Source: Rhodococcus sp. Leaf247
GTDB taxonomy: Bacteria > Actinomycetota > Actinomycetes > Mycobacteriales > Mycobacteriaceae
Length of the DNA stretch: 64,000 nt
Reading direction: 5' to 3'
Assembly: GCF_001426185.1 (NCBI RefSeq)
Contig: NZ_LMRP01000001.1
Span: forward strand, 1,342,765 to 1,406,764
Shown here: positions 1-9,496 of the stretch, one piece after another
How positions within the stretch are numbered: position 1 is the first letter of the stretch
Layout of the letters: every line of letters starts with the position of its first letter
The notes under the pieces: generated by a model
What the model was told of the DNA's origin: nothing
Seen by the model: only the letters and a program-made list of their open reading frames with translations
Databases searched by the model: none
Translations under genes and position numbers: made by a program

Positions 1-1872
1 CACGAAGGCGTGCGTGACGCGGTCGGGATACGCGGTGTAGCCGACCGTGTTTCGGCCGCGGAGGAGCATCTGCAGGCAGATGTTGGGCATCTCGGCGCGC
101 AGGGCGGCGAGTCGGTCCCACGGATCCTCGTGCAGGAAGCGGAGCGCGACGTCGTAGGTGGCGCCGCCCCACGCCTCGACGGAGAACAACTGCGGCGTCA
201 GGCGCGCGACGTGGGGCGCCACCGCCACGAGATCGCGGGTGCGCACCCTGGTCGCCAGCAAGGACTGGTGCGCGTCGCGGAAGGTGGTGTCGGTGACCGC
301 GAGCGCAGTGGCGGAGCGCAGGTCGGCCGCGAAACCGGTCGGTCCGAGTGCGATCAGCCGGTCTCTCGAACCGTGGGGAGGCGCGGATCGGGTGTCGATC
401 TGCGGAAGCTTGTCGATCGCGTACACCGGTGACGGCCGCTCACCGTGCGGACGGTTGACGGTGACGTCGGCCAGGTACCGCAGGATGCGCGAACCACGGT
501 CGGCAGAGATGTTCTGCGTCAACAGCTCCGGATGCTCTTCGATGAACGTCGTGGTGACCTTCCACGCGAGGAAGTCCGGGTTGTCCAGTACCGCCTGCAG
601 GAACGGGATGTTGGTCGCCACACCGCGTACTCGGAACTCGGCGATCGCCCGTCGAGATCGGGCGCTCGCCGTCGCGAAATCGCGCCCACGACAGGTCAAT
701 TTGACCAGCATCGAATCGAAGTGGGACCCGATCTCCGAACCCACTCCGACGCTGCCGTCGAGGCGCACACCCGACCCTCCGGGGGTGCGGTAGGCCGTCA
801 CGCGGCCGGTGTCCGGACGGAAGCCGTCGGTCGGATCCTCGGTGGTGATGCGGCACTGCATCGCGAAGCCGCGGATCACGATGGAGTCCTGGCTCAATCC
901 CAGATCGGCCAGGCTCTCACCGGACGCGATGCGCAGTTGCGAGCCCACCAGGTCCACGTCGGTGATTTCCTCGGTGACCGTGTGTTCGACCTGGATTCTC
1001 GGATTCATCTCGATGAACACGTAGTTGCCGTGCGGGTCGAGCAGGAACTCCACGGTGCCGGCACAGGTGTAGCCGATGTGCCGGGCGAACTTGACCGCGT
1101 CCGCACAGATTCGTTCTCGCAGTTCGGGATCCAGGCCGGGTGCGGGAGCGACCTCGACCACCTTCTGATGGCGACGCTGCAGGGAGCAATCCCGCTCGAA
1201 CAGGTGAATGACCTCGCCCGTCGCATCGCCGAGGATCTGCACCTCGATGTGCCGGGGGTCGACGACTGCCTGCTCGAGAAAGACGGTCCCGTCACCGAAC
1301 GCGGTCTTCGCCTCGCGCGACGCGGCGTCGATGGCGTCGCGCAGCTGTTCCGGTGCGGCCACCCGGCGCATTCCGCGTCCGCCACCGCCGGCGATCGCCT
1401 TGACGAAGATCGGGAACGACATCGTCTCGGCCGCCGCGATCAACACGTCGGGATCGTCGGACGGTGCCGACGATGCGAGGACCGGAAGCCCTGCCGCTGT
1501 GGCTGCGGCGATAGCGCGCGACTTGTCTCCGGTGAGCTCGAGGATCTCGGCGGACGGGCCGACGAACGTGATACCGGCGGCCTTGCAGGCTGCGGCCAAG
1601 GTGGCGTTCTCCGACAGGAAGCCGTACCCCGGGTAGACCGCATCGGCGCCGGCTTTGCGTGCCGCCGCGATGATTTCGTCGACCGAGAGGTACGCGCGAA
1701 CCGGGTGACCCGGCTCGCCGATCTGATAAGACTCGAACGCCTTGGCGCGGTGCGCCGAATTGCGGTCCTCGTAGGGGTACACGGCCACCGTGGAGGCGCC
1801 CAGTTCGACCGCCGCACGGAACGCGCGGACGGCGATCTCTCCACGATTTGCGACGAGGACTTTCGAGAACAT
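1..1872 (-). CDS. pyc: Pyruvate carboxylase, N-terminal part (runs off the window)
   Basis: Biotin-dependent enzyme that carboxylates pyruvate to oxaloacetate in the cytoplasm. The 624 visible codons open with the biotin carboxylase N-terminal motif (VLVANRGEIAVR), then the ATP-grasp glycine-rich loop (KAIAGGGGRGMRR) and the VEHTVTEEI segment. From about residue 528 the carboxyltransferase domain begins (DTTFRDAHQSLLATR). A biotin carboxylase fused directly to this carboxyltransferase type identifies pyruvate carboxylase rather than acetyl/propionyl-CoA carboxylase. The family is about 1130 residues, so roughly 45% lies beyond position 1. Start is the ATG at 1872, preceded by GGGAGG eight bases upstream. 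It is transcribed away from the catabolic cluster and is probably housekeeping. Confidence 0.93.
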   Translation of the reverse strand, partial: MFSKVLVANRGEIAVRAFRAAVELGASTVAVYPYEDRNSAHRAKAFESYQIGEPGHPVRAYLSVDEIIAAARKAGADAVYPGYGFLSENATLAAACKAAGITFVGPSAEILELTGDKSRAIAAATAAGLPVLASSAPSDDPDVLIAAAETMSFPIFVKAIAGGGGRGMRRVAAPEQLRDAIDAASREAKTAFGDGTVFLEQAVVDPRHIEVQILGDATGEVIHLFERDCSLQRRHQKVVEVAPAPGLDPELRERICADAVKFARHIGYTCAGTVEFLLDPHGNYVFIEMNPRIQVEHTVTEEITDVDLVGSQLRIASGESLADLGLSQDSIVIRGFAMQCRITTEDPTDGFRPDTGRVTAYRTPGGSGVRLDGSVGVGSEIGSHFDSMLVKLTCRGRDFATASARSRRAIAEFRVRGVATNIPFLQAVLDNPDFLAWKVTTTFIEEHPELLTQNISADRGSRILRYLADVTVNRPHGERPSPVYAIDKLPQIDTRSAPPHGSRDRLIALGPTGFAADLRSATALAVTDTTFRDAHQSLLATRVRTRDLVAVAPHVARLTPQLFSVEAWGGATYDVALRFLHEDPWDRLAALRAEMPNICLQMLLRGRNTVGYTAYPDRVTHAFV

Positions 1873-1923
1873 GATGTTCCTCCCGGATAGGGGTGTGAGC
1901 TGAGTCTCCCACAAGATTGGACC

Positions 1924-1952
1924 TGTTACTAGATTGGGAGTCAAGTTAGTAG
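1924..1952. promoter_or_regulatory. Operator-like site of the cluster motif (pyc side)
   Basis: CAAGTTAGTAG at 1942-1952 (reverse complement CTACTAACTTG) matches the right half of the CAAGTNACTTG motif found in other promoter regions of this cluster. The neighbouring TGTTACTAG at 1924-1932 resembles a second, weaker half. It lies between the divergent pyc gene and the PEP-utilising operon. Binding is inferred from recurrence only. Confidence 0.45.
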
Positions 1953-2030
1953 AACGGGACTCGAACCAAGATCACCGCTTCAAACTGCTGCGTAATATCT
2001 CTGTGCATGTTTCCATTGGCCCGTTGTTTC

Positions 2031-2044
2031 TATAGTGTGACTTG
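2031..2044 (+). promoter_or_regulatory. Probable -10 element with overlapping operator half-site
   Basis: TATAGT at 2031-2036 is a good -10 hexamer 45 bases before the start of the first catabolic gene. The overlapping AGTGTGACTTG (2034-2044) carries the conserved GTNACTTG half of the cluster motif. A repressor bound here would cover the transcription start. No convincing -35 was seen at standard spacing. Confidence 0.45.
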
Positions 2045-2080
2045 AAATACAGTCCCACAGCCACAGATGAGGAGGACTCG

Positions 2081-3820
2081 ATGAGCACCGACCAGAATCC
2101 CGACAGTTGGATCACCGACTGGGAGTTCAGCGAGCGGTATCCGGTGTACACACGGGCGAACGCCGGTGAAGTTCTGCCCGACCCGTCGAGTCCGCTCAAC
2201 GTCACCCTCGTGTGGAACAAGGGGTTGAACATCGGTTGGCGTGAGGGCTACGTCGAGCACCTCGGAACTCACCTCGCGTCGGAGATCGACGAGGAGATGC
2301 CGGAAATCATCGGCAACTTCGGCGGGTACCACTACACGAACTTCTCGATGACAGAACTCAACGGTGCGCGGCTGCCCGGACTCACCGTCCCGGTCTGGAA
2401 CAGCCTGTGGGTCGGCGACCATCCGGACATCCCCGAGTACGTCGAGAAACCCGGCCACGAGAATGCCGAGCTCACCGCCGGCCTCGCCGAGAAGACCGCA
2501 TGGTCGCTGACCACGGACACGTTCCCCGAAGCCGAAGAAGCCAAGCGCCGTGCCGATCTCGCGCGTGCGAATCGACCCGACGTCACCGCGATGAGCGACC
2601 AGGCGCTCGTCGACCACGCCCGCTCCTTCGTTCCGGACCTGATCTTCTGCTACGCCTACCACCCCGTCACCACCACACTGTCGACGATGGGGCCGGCCGT
2701 CGCGGGCGCGCTGCTGGAAACCATCGGCGAGGCAGACAAGCTCGGCGACCTCCTAAGCGGCCTCGGCGGAGTCGACTCCGCGGAGCCCTCCTACGCGCTG
2801 TGGAACATGGGCCGCCTCGTGGCCGGGTCCGCAGAACTCACCGCACTGTTCGACGACGGCCTGGCCACGTTGCTGGACACCGTCGATGCCAGCGGCACCC
2901 CCGACGCGAAACAGTTTCGAACGGACTTCGACGACTTCCTCTACAAGTACGGCTCGCGTGCGCCCAACGAGTGGGACATCCGTTCGGACAGTTGGGAATC
3001 CAAGCCCGTCCTGGCTCTGCTCGCCGTCAACGGCATGCGGATGAGCCCAGCCGAGAACGATCCCGAACTCATCCGGGAGCGCAACCAGGCCAAGCGCATC
3101 GCGCTCACCGCCGAACTCGCCGCAAAGATGCCGGACGACGCCACCAGGCAGAGCTTCCTCGACGCCGCCAAATCCATCACCAAGTTCATGCCGTGGCGTG
3201 AACGTACCAAGACCGCGTGCGTGAAGGTCATGGGCGAAATGCGGACAGCCCTCTACGAATTGGGCCATCGCATGGTGGACCGAGGAGTCATCGGCGACCA
3301 CCACGACATCACCATGCTGCTCGACGACGAGCTCGACGCCTTCGTGGCCGACCCCGAGTCCTTCGAGGACACGATCGCGAGCCGGCGTGAGCAATACCTG
3401 GCTCTCTTCGAGCTCGAACCGCCGTTCTTCCTGTTCGAGAAGCCGTTGCTGTCGCAGTGGCCCAAGCGCACCGAACACAAGGCGCAGATCGCCGCACCGG
3501 GCGACAAGTTGTCCGGTGTCGGCGGTGCACCGGGCGTGAGCCGCGGCCGTGCCCGAATTCTGCACGACCCGTACGAGGTCGGCGACCTGGCCGAAGGTGA
3601 CATCATCGTTGCGCCGCAGACCGATCCGGCCTGGACGCCCCTGTTCGTCTTCGCCGGCGGTGTCGTGGTCAACGTCGGTGCCACCATCACCCACTCGTCG
3701 ATCGTCTGCCGCGAGCTCGGCATCCCCTGTGCCGTGTCGGTGCAGGACGCCACGTCCCGCATTCCCGACGGCGCGATGATCGAGGTCGACGGCAACACCG
3801 GAACGGTCACCGTTCTGTGA
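2081..3820 (+). CDS. PEP-utilising (mobile-domain) phosphotransferase-like protein 1
   Basis: 579 residues. The last 100 or so residues form the swivelling phosphohistidine domain of PEP synthase/PPDK (start GVGGAPGVSRGRARI near residue 478). The conserved histidine (ITHSSIVCRELGIP) is about residue 538. The first 470 residues form a mostly helical domain of unknown fold, and there is no ATP-grasp or PEP-barrel domain. Size and layout resemble PpsA of phenylphosphate synthase and the C-terminal two-thirds of rifampin phosphotransferase, which phosphorylate a hydroxyl group via this histidine. The ATG at 2081 is chosen because GGAGG precedes it by five bases; an in-frame ATG at 2042 lacks this. 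First gene of a four-gene operon. The substrate is unknown, and a paralogue lies at 30618-32342. Confidence 0.75.
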   Translation: MSTDQNPDSWITDWEFSERYPVYTRANAGEVLPDPSSPLNVTLVWNKGLNIGWREGYVEHLGTHLASEIDEEMPEIIGNFGGYHYTNFSMTELNGARLPGLTVPVWNSLWVGDHPDIPEYVEKPGHENAELTAGLAEKTAWSLTTDTFPEAEEAKRRADLARANRPDVTAMSDQALVDHARSFVPDLIFCYAYHPVTTTLSTMGPAVAGALLETIGEADKLGDLLSGLGGVDSAEPSYALWNMGRLVAGSAELTALFDDGLATLLDTVDASGTPDAKQFRTDFDDFLYKYGSRAPNEWDIRSDSWESKPVLALLAVNGMRMSPAENDPELIRERNQAKRIALTAELAAKMPDDATRQSFLDAAKSITKFMPWRERTKTACVKVMGEMRTALYELGHRMVDRGVIGDHHDITMLLDDELDAFVADPESFEDTIASRREQYLALFELEPPFFLFEKPLLSQWPKRTEHKAQIAAPGDKLSGVGGAPGVSRGRARILHDPYEVGDLAEGDIIVAPQTDPAWTPLFVFAGGVVVNVGATITHSSIVCRELGIPCAVSVQDATSRIPDGAMIEVDGNTGTVTVL

Positions 3821-4752
3821 GGATCGGGCTCACCCTCCCCCAGCTCGGCGAGCACGTCGACGTCGGAGCCGTGCGCGAGTTCGCCACCTCGGCCGAGGAA
3901 CTCGGGTTCGCGAGTCTGTGGGTCCAGGAGCACCTGTTCTATCCGGAACAGAACGAATCGATCTACGGTGGCCGGCACACCACCAGCGTCCACCCGGCCT
4001 ACCGCTCGGTGCTCGGCGCCACGGAGCTGATGGCCTACGTGGCGGCCTGCACCCGGACGGTCATGATCGGCAGCAGTATCCTGGTGGCCGGCTATCATCG
4101 CCCCATCGAACTGGCGCAACGACTTTCGACTCTGGACGTCCTGTCCGGCGGACGCCTCGTTGCCGGACTCGGCGCCGGCTGGTCCGACGAAGAACACGGC
4201 CAGATGGACGTCGATCCGCGGACTCGCGGTCGACGGATGAGTGAACTGGTGCAGGCCGTCCAGGCGTGCTGGGGTCCTGATCCCGTGCAGTTCGACGGCG
4301 AATTCTTCACCATCCCCCGCTCCGTCGTTCGGCCCAAACCCGTGCAGCAGCCGCACCCACCGCTCCTGTCCGGCCTTCGCTCGGCGACCGGATTGGCCCG
4401 CACCGCAGCGTTGTTCGACATCTGGAACCCCAGTAGCGGGACACCCGAAGCGCTGCTCGACCAGCTCGCCACCATGGCCGGCATGCGGCCCGACGGCGCC
4501 GATCCGGTGCGGCTGTTCCTGCGGTCGTACTTGCAACGGCCGACGGATGCCGTCGGTTCGGGCGGTCACGGTATCGAGGGCGTGCAGGGAGACCTCCGGA
4601 CCGCGCTCGCGGCCGGTGCGGAACAATTGATAGTCGAGCTCAACTTCTGGGACGAGATGGACTCGGCCGCTCACTGGGCCGAGGCCCCGTCGCGCCTGGC
4701 CGTGCTGCTCGAGACCGCCGCAGAACTGACCACGTCGAAAGCGAGTGCATGA
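3817..4752 (+). CDS. LLM-class (luciferase-like) F420/flavin-dependent oxidoreductase
   Basis: 311-residue TIM-barrel protein of the bacterial luciferase-like superfamily. The start (MRIGLTLPQLGEHVD), the WVQEHLF strand and the GLGAGWSDEEH segment typify actinobacterial members that use coenzyme F420 or FMN. The GTG start overlaps the previous stop by four bases (GTGA), so it is translationally coupled to the PEP-utilising protein. The reaction cannot be read from sequence; hydride transfer to a carbonyl or double bond, or a mono-oxygenation, are the family options. A second LLM protein lies in the facing operon at 7674-8651. Confidence 0.8.
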   Translation: MRIGLTLPQLGEHVDVGAVREFATSAEELGFASLWVQEHLFYPEQNESIYGGRHTTSVHPAYRSVLGATELMAYVAACTRTVMIGSSILVAGYHRPIELAQRLSTLDVLSGGRLVAGLGAGWSDEEHGQMDVDPRTRGRRMSELVQAVQACWGPDPVQFDGEFFTIPRSVVRPKPVQQPHPPLLSGLRSATGLARTAALFDIWNPSSGTPEALLDQLATMAGMRPDGADPVRLFLRSYLQRPTDAVGSGGHGIEGVQGDLRTALAAGAEQLIVELNFWDEMDSAAHWAEAPSRLAVLLETAAELTTSKASA

Positions 4753-5858
4753 TGAGAGCCGCAGTGTTCGACGGCACCAGCCCGTCCCTGACCGTCGAAG
4801 AGATCCCCCGCCCGGAGCCGAGGCGCGGTGAGATCTTGCTGAAGGTGACCGCATGCGGTGTGTGCCACACCGACCTGCACGTCCTCAAGTCCGAGGTGAA
4901 GTTCCCCGTTCCCGCCGTGCTGGGACACGAGGTGTCCGGCGTCGTCGAGACCATCGGCGAGGGCGTGGAGAACGTCGCGGTCGGCGACCGCGTCGTCTGC
5001 AGTTTCATCATGCCGTGCGGCGATTGCCGGCACTGCGTGAGCGGCAAGGAAGATCTGTGCGAGAAGTTCTTCGCGCACAACCGACTGAACGGAACGCTCT
5101 ACGACGGCGACACACGACTCGCCCGCGCGGACGGGACACCGCTCGCGATGTACTCCATGGGCGGACTGGCGGAGTACTGCGTCGTTCCCGCGTCCGACGC
5201 GTTCATCGTCCCCGAGGGCGTCGGTCTGGGCGAGGTGTCCATCCTCGGGTGCAGTTCCTTCACCGCGCTGGGCGCGATCAACAACGCCGAGCTCTCGCTC
5301 GGGGATCGCATCGCGGTCATCGCCGCGGGTGGGGTCGGATCGTCGATCGTCCAGTTCGCGGTCGCTGCGGGCGTCTCGCAGATCATCGCGATCGACATCG
5401 ACGACGACAAGCTGAAAGCCGTTGCCGCCCTTGGCGCTACCCATACGATCAACTCGATGACCTCCGACGCGGTGGCCGAGGTCAAGGCGTTGACGGACGG
5501 GCACGGTGTCGATGTGGCGTTCGAGGCCCTCGGCAACGCACGCACGTTCGCCACAGCCCTGGACATCCTCGACGACGGTGGACGCGCGGTCGTCGTGGGC
5601 ATCGCTCCCGCCGGCAGTGTCGGTGAGATCGACCTCGCCCGACTGGTGCGGCGCAAGCTCGAGATCCACGGCTCCTACGGTGCGAAGAGCCGCACGGACA
5701 TGCCGGCACTTCTGCGGATGGTGTCGGGCGGAATCGTTGCGCCCGAGCGCGTCATCACCCGCCGCTATTCGCTCGACCAGGTGGACGAGGCCTATCAGGC
5801 GCTCGCACGCGGTGAGATCGTCGGTCGCGCGATCATCGAGATGGACACGAGCTCGTGA
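4749..5858 (+). CDS. Zinc-dependent alcohol dehydrogenase (MDR superfamily)
   Basis: 369 residues, NAD(P)-dependent alcohol/aldehyde interconversion. Catalytic zinc ligands are visible as Cys39 (CGVCHTD) and His60-Glu61 (GHE). The structural-zinc lobe is Cys90, Cys93, Cys96 and Cys104. The dinucleotide fold follows (IAAGGVGSSIVQFA). The ATG overlaps the stop of the LLM gene (ATGA), and the SDR gene downstream overlaps its end by four bases, so all four genes from 2081 to 6622 should be one transcript. Likely oxidises an alcohol intermediate of the pathway. Confidence 0.88.
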   Translation: MMRAAVFDGTSPSLTVEEIPRPEPRRGEILLKVTACGVCHTDLHVLKSEVKFPVPAVLGHEVSGVVETIGEGVENVAVGDRVVCSFIMPCGDCRHCVSGKEDLCEKFFAHNRLNGTLYDGDTRLARADGTPLAMYSMGGLAEYCVVPASDAFIVPEGVGLGEVSILGCSSFTALGAINNAELSLGDRIAVIAAGGVGSSIVQFAVAAGVSQIIAIDIDDDKLKAVAALGATHTINSMTSDAVAEVKALTDGHGVDVAFEALGNARTFATALDILDDGGRAVVVGIAPAGSVGEIDLARLVRRKLEIHGSYGAKSRTDMPALLRMVSGGIVAPERVITRRYSLDQVDEAYQALARGEIVGRAIIEMDTSS

Positions 5859-6622
5859 GCAACGGTCTCGTGGCGGTCGTCACCGGCGCAGCGTCCGGGA
5901 TCGGCCGCGCCGCAGTCGAGATCATCCTCGAACGTGGCGGGTCGGTGGTCGCCTTCGACACCACCCCGGAGTCACTGGATTGGTTGGCGGGCAACGACAA
6001 TGCGGTCTCGTTCGTCGGCGACGTGACGCACGCCGACGACAACCGCGCCGCTGTCGAACAGGCCGAAAAGTCCTTCGGCCGACTCGATGCCCTGGTTCTC
6101 AACGCCGGTGTCCCCGCGTCGGGGTCCATCGAGACCCTCGACATGGATGTCTTCGATCGCTCGATCGATGTCAATCTCAGGGCGATCGCACTCGGTGTAC
6201 GCGAAGCCATTCCGGCGTTCCGCCGCTCCGGCGGTGGCTCGGTCGTGATCACGGCGTCGGCAACCGCACTGGGCGGGGAACCCAACCGGTGGCCGTACGC
6301 CGCAGCGAAAGCGGGTGCGGTCAACATGGCGCGGTCGTTCGCCCTCGACCTCGCGAACGACGGTATCCGCGTCAACGCCGTCTGCCCCGGCCCGATCAGT
6401 ACCGGGATGACCAAGCGCATCGAAGAGAACACGCCCGATCGCTACGAGTCGCTCAAAGGCATGGTGCCTCTGCACCGTTGGGGCACCGCCCGCGAGGTGG
6501 GCGAGGTCATCGCGTTCCTCGCCTCCCCGCTCGCGTCGTTCGTCACCGGGGTGGCGATCCCGGTCGACGGCGGCGCCACCTGCGGCAGCGGCCAGACCGT
6601 CCCGGTGCCCGCCGGGCTCTAG
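5855..6622 (+). CDS. Short-chain dehydrogenase/reductase
   Basis: 255 residues, classical SDR. The cofactor motif TGAASGIG is residues 10-17 and the catalytic triad is Ser135, Tyr148 and Lys152 (YAAAK). The aspartate after beta-2 (AFDTT) favours NAD(H). The C terminus has the usual VDGG. GTG start overlaps the preceding stop (GTGA). Last gene of the first operon; its end overlaps the end of the facing gene by four bases, so the two operons converge with no room for a separate terminator. Confidence 0.88.
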   Translation: MSNGLVAVVTGAASGIGRAAVEIILERGGSVVAFDTTPESLDWLAGNDNAVSFVGDVTHADDNRAAVEQAEKSFGRLDALVLNAGVPASGSIETLDMDVFDRSIDVNLRAIALGVREAIPAFRRSGGGSVVITASATALGGEPNRWPYAAAKAGAVNMARSFALDLANDGIRVNAVCPGPISTGMTKRIEENTPDRYESLKGMVPLHRWGTAREVGEVIAFLASPLASFVTGVAIPVDGGATCGSGQTVPVPAGL

Positions 6623-7677
6623 CGGTTCGGGTCCACCAGCACCTTGGCGTGGGTGCTGGTGCCGCTGTCGAGTTCGTCGAACATGGCCACCAACTCCCCC
6701 AGACCGATCGTCCCGGTGTGCAGCGACTTCACGTCGATTCGGCCTTCGGCGATCAGCGTCATCGTGCCCTTGAAGTCCTCGTGCGAGTACGCCAGCGAGC
6801 CGATCACCGTCAGTTCGCGCGACTGCCAGTCGCCGTAGCTCACCGACGAATCGGTTCCGGGATATCCGAGCAGCGCCAGCGTTCCACCTCGACGAACCAA
6901 CTCCGCCGAGGGCTGAAACAGCGCGGCGACGCCGGTGCATTCGAACAGGATGTCCGCGCCGAGACCGTCGGAGACCTCGCCGAGCAGAGCCGCGAGTTCG
7001 CCGGGTTCCACCACATGGGTGAAGCCCAGATTCGTTGCCGCCGAACGACGTGCGGCCGACGGTTCGCTGACCAGCACTCGACCGGCGCCGGCGGTGCGAG
7101 CATGCTGCGCGGTCAGCAGTCCGATGGGACCGGCGCCCTGGACCACGACGATCGACCCGAGCGTGATGGCGGCTCGTTTGACCGCATGGAACGTCACGGT
7201 GGCCGGCTCCATCAACGCGGCCTCCTCGTCGGACAACGCATCCAGTACTGGAATCGCCCGTCGTGCCGACACTTTCAACTTGGTGGCGAAACCACCGTGG
7301 ACCGGTGCGTCGTCGGTGATTCCGTTGGCCTCCGCGAACGCGAGATCGCAATTGGCCGCGTGCCCGGCGCGACACTGAGCGCACACCCCGCACGCCGGCC
7401 CGACACCCGCGACCACGCGTTGCCCGACGCGCACCGTCGTGACGTCGGTACCCACCGCACTGATCGTGCCCGTCCATTCGTGTCCGAACACCGCCGGCGG
7501 CAGCGCCGCCGACGCGTATCCGTGCGTGTCGGTCGCGCAGATGCCGCAGTACCGGATGTCGACGACGACCCCGTCCGGGGCCGGTGTGACCGCGTCCTCG
7601 ACGACAGTTTCCGCGTCCTTGGGTGCGACGATGTGGACGTACTTGTTCTCGACTGCAGATGTCATGTCAGCGTTCAC
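6619..7677 (-). CDS. Zinc-type alcohol dehydrogenase (threonine/sorbitol dehydrogenase-like MDR)
   Basis: 352 residues. Catalytic zinc ligands are Cys47 (CGICATD) and His66-Glu67 (GHEWTG). A four-cysteine structural-zinc lobe follows (CGVCAQCRAGHAANC). The nucleotide motif is QGAGPIGLL, as in polyol dehydrogenases. The GTG at 7677 is chosen because it overlaps the upstream stop (GTGA); an in-frame ATG at 7665 is an alternative. It is the last gene of a long leftward operon that begins with the ABC importer at 13224, so it may act on the imported compound. Confidence 0.85.
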   Translation of the reverse strand: MNADMTSAVENKYVHIVAPKDAETVVEDAVTPAPDGVVVDIRYCGICATDTHGYASAALPPAVFGHEWTGTISAVGTDVTTVRVGQRVVAGVGPACGVCAQCRAGHAANCDLAFAEANGITDDAPVHGGFATKLKVSARRAIPVLDALSDEEAALMEPATVTFHAVKRAAITLGSIVVVQGAGPIGLLTAQHARTAGAGRVLVSEPSAARRSAATNLGFTHVVEPGELAALLGEVSDGLGADILFECTGVAALFQPSAELVRRGGTLALLGYPGTDSSVSYGDWQSRELTVIGSLAYSHEDFKGTMTLIAEGRIDVKSLHTGTIGLGELVAMFDELDSGTSTHAKVLVDPNR

Positions 7678-8651
7678 TTTCCGGTCATACGCTCGACGAC
7701 CGGTGCGAACTGTTCGTACGCGCGATCGCCGATGGTGAAGTAGGAGAAACCGAACTCATCGCGTCGCTGCTCGAGTTGATCGCAGATGTTGTCGACGGTC
7801 CCGACGAGCGCGTGCGGAAAAGCGCGCAGTTCGTCGCGGGAGAATCCGGTGCGGTCGAGCAGCGACTGTTCGGTGACGTCCGTCGCGCCGTCGATCGCGA
7901 CGAAGTAGGCACCGGTCTCGAGTTCGATGTCCGGGAATCGATCACCGGCTCCGTCCCGCACCCAGGCAAGTTTCTTGTGCGTCTCGTCGACCGTCGAGGT
8001 CGCGACGCTGTCGGAACCGAGTACGCCGGAACGGTTGTTGAAGTTGATGCTCACGATGTCGGCGGTCTTGCCTGCCAAGGTGAGGACTCGCCGGGCGCCG
8101 CCGCCGATCATGATCGGCGGCGTGACCTCCGGCACCGGTAACGGTACGAAATCGCGTGCCTTGACGAATTTCCCGTCGACGTCGATCGCCGCACCCGCGA
8201 GATACTGCGTGATCAACTCGACGGTCTCCTCGAGCCTGTCGACGCGCATGCCGGCGGAGGGAAAGTCGATGCCCATGGCCTCGTACTCCGCGCCGAGCCA
8301 CCCTGCACCCAGACCGACCTCGATCCGGTCGGGCGCGAACATCGCCAGTGTCGCAACCTCTTTCGCGAGTACCACCGGTTCGTGGTAGCTCGCACAGAAC
8401 ATGCGGCAGCCGACCTTCAGGGTGTTGGTCACCTCGGCGGCCACCGCCATGCTGGCGACAGGCGCCATGGTCACCGGACGATGCCCGGTCGGATCGAGCG
8501 CCGCACCGGGACCGATGTAGTGGTCGGACACGTGCAGGGCGGAGTAGCCCATGTCCTCGACCCGGCGCGCGACGTCCCGCCATTCCTGTCCAGTGTTCGC
8601 CCGATACACCTGGGCGGCGAACCGAAACGGTCGCTGGAGTTTGTTGGTCAT
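7674..8651 (-). CDS. F420-dependent LLM-class oxidoreductase
   Basis: 325 residues, luciferase-like TIM barrel. Diagnostic segments are the start (RPFRFAAQVYRANTG), LHVSDHYIGPG, GLGAGWLGAEYEAMG and IMIGGGARRVL, closest to the actinobacterial F420-dependent type whose substrates are mostly unknown. The ATG overlaps the upstream gene (ATGA) and its stop overlaps the dehydrogenase downstream, so it is mid-operon. Only distantly similar to the LLM protein at 3817-4752, so two different redox steps are likely. Confidence 0.8.
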   Translation of the reverse strand: MTNKLQRPFRFAAQVYRANTGQEWRDVARRVEDMGYSALHVSDHYIGPGAALDPTGHRPVTMAPVASMAVAAEVTNTLKVGCRMFCASYHEPVVLAKEVATLAMFAPDRIEVGLGAGWLGAEYEAMGIDFPSAGMRVDRLEETVELITQYLAGAAIDVDGKFVKARDFVPLPVPEVTPPIMIGGGARRVLTLAGKTADIVSINFNNRSGVLGSDSVATSTVDETHKKLAWVRDGAGDRFPDIELETGAYFVAIDGATDVTEQSLLDRTGFSRDELRAFPHALVGTVDNICDQLEQRRDEFGFSYFTIGDRAYEQFAPVVERMTGK

Positions 8652-9490
8652 GAGTACAGTTTCTCATTCGAGTGCGGCATCCGGTCGAGCACCGTCCACG
8701 TCGCCCGGCCGAGTTCGGCTATCCATCCGCCCGGATCGGTGACGCTTCGAGCCGAGGGAGCCTCGACACTCAGTGCGGCCGACGCCGGGAGTGCCTGCAA
8801 AAATTCCACGAGCGGGAGGGCACCCGCGCCCGGCGCCAGCCGGTCGGTTCGGGCTTCGGTGATGGCCGCGTTCGGATCCGTCGACGGGTCCGCCGACACC
8901 GCGTCGCACAGCTGGCAGTACGGCAACAGATCCGGTGCGACGGCGGTGAGATCGGCGACGCCGGAACCCGCACGCGCCCAATGCAACGCGTCGACGAGCA
9001 CACCCGGCCGACCGGACACACCCTCGACGAATGCTGCGGCCGCCGTCACGTCCCGCACCGAGGAGAAGATCATCGGTTCCAGACAGGTGCGAAGGCCGTA
9101 CTCGCCGGACAGTTCCGCGAGCTCCGAGAAGTTGCTCTCGGCGCGAACTCGATCGTCGTCGAGCACCGTGACGAGAAGGTGGTCCGCGCCCAGTTCTGCG
9201 CCGGCCTCGAGCACCGCTGACCAATCACCGCGCGAACTCCCGGGATGCAGTTTCACCACTTCGACGTCGAGCACCCGCATCCCGCTATCCGCCAGGGCGG
9301 ACTTGGTGTCGCGGAGCAACGCGGACCCGGCAGGGAGCTGAAAACCCCTGTCCTGCCGGGTCTGCGCCACTCGGACACCCACTGCGGTGAACCCGCCCGC
9401 AGCTGCGAATTCCACGAATTGCGGCGGCGGCACCTCGATCGCCGACAAGGACGACAGCGACACGATGCGTCCGGCTGCTGACTGGTTCAC
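8648..9490 (-). CDS. Sugar phosphate isomerase/epimerase-like TIM-barrel protein
   Basis: 280 residues of the xylose-isomerase-like barrel family (AP endonuclease 2 fold). Supporting strands are IVSLSSLSAIEVPP at the start, VLDVEVVKLHPG, GLRTCLEPMIF and GVLVDALHWARAG, where the Glu, Asp and His residues would bind a divalent metal. Members isomerise or epimerise keto sugars and cyclitols, and some dehydrate ring compounds. It is six bases from the binding-protein gene upstream and overlaps the LLM gene downstream. Together with the Rbs-type importer it hints that the imported substrate carries a polyol or sugar-like part. Confidence 0.7.
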   Translation of the reverse strand: MNQSAAGRIVSLSSLSAIEVPPPQFVEFAAAGGFTAVGVRVAQTRQDRGFQLPAGSALLRDTKSALADSGMRVLDVEVVKLHPGSSRGDWSAVLEAGAELGADHLLVTVLDDDRVRAESNFSELAELSGEYGLRTCLEPMIFSSVRDVTAAAAFVEGVSGRPGVLVDALHWARAGSGVADLTAVAPDLLPYCQLCDAVSADPSTDPNAAITEARTDRLAPGAGALPLVEFLQALPASAALSVEAPSARSVTDPGGWIAELGRATWTVLDRMPHSNEKLYS

Positions 9491-9496
9491 GCGCGG

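Noticed and set aside
445-1890. Long plus-strand open frame of 481 codons opposite pyc
   Set aside because: Arg/Gly/Asp-rich translation typical of the antisense of a GC-rich gene; the minus strand carries clear pyruvate carboxylase motifs throughout.
3253-4854. 533-codon minus-strand frame across the PEP-utilising/LLM boundary
   Set aside because: Runs antisense to two well-supported coupled genes; no family features.
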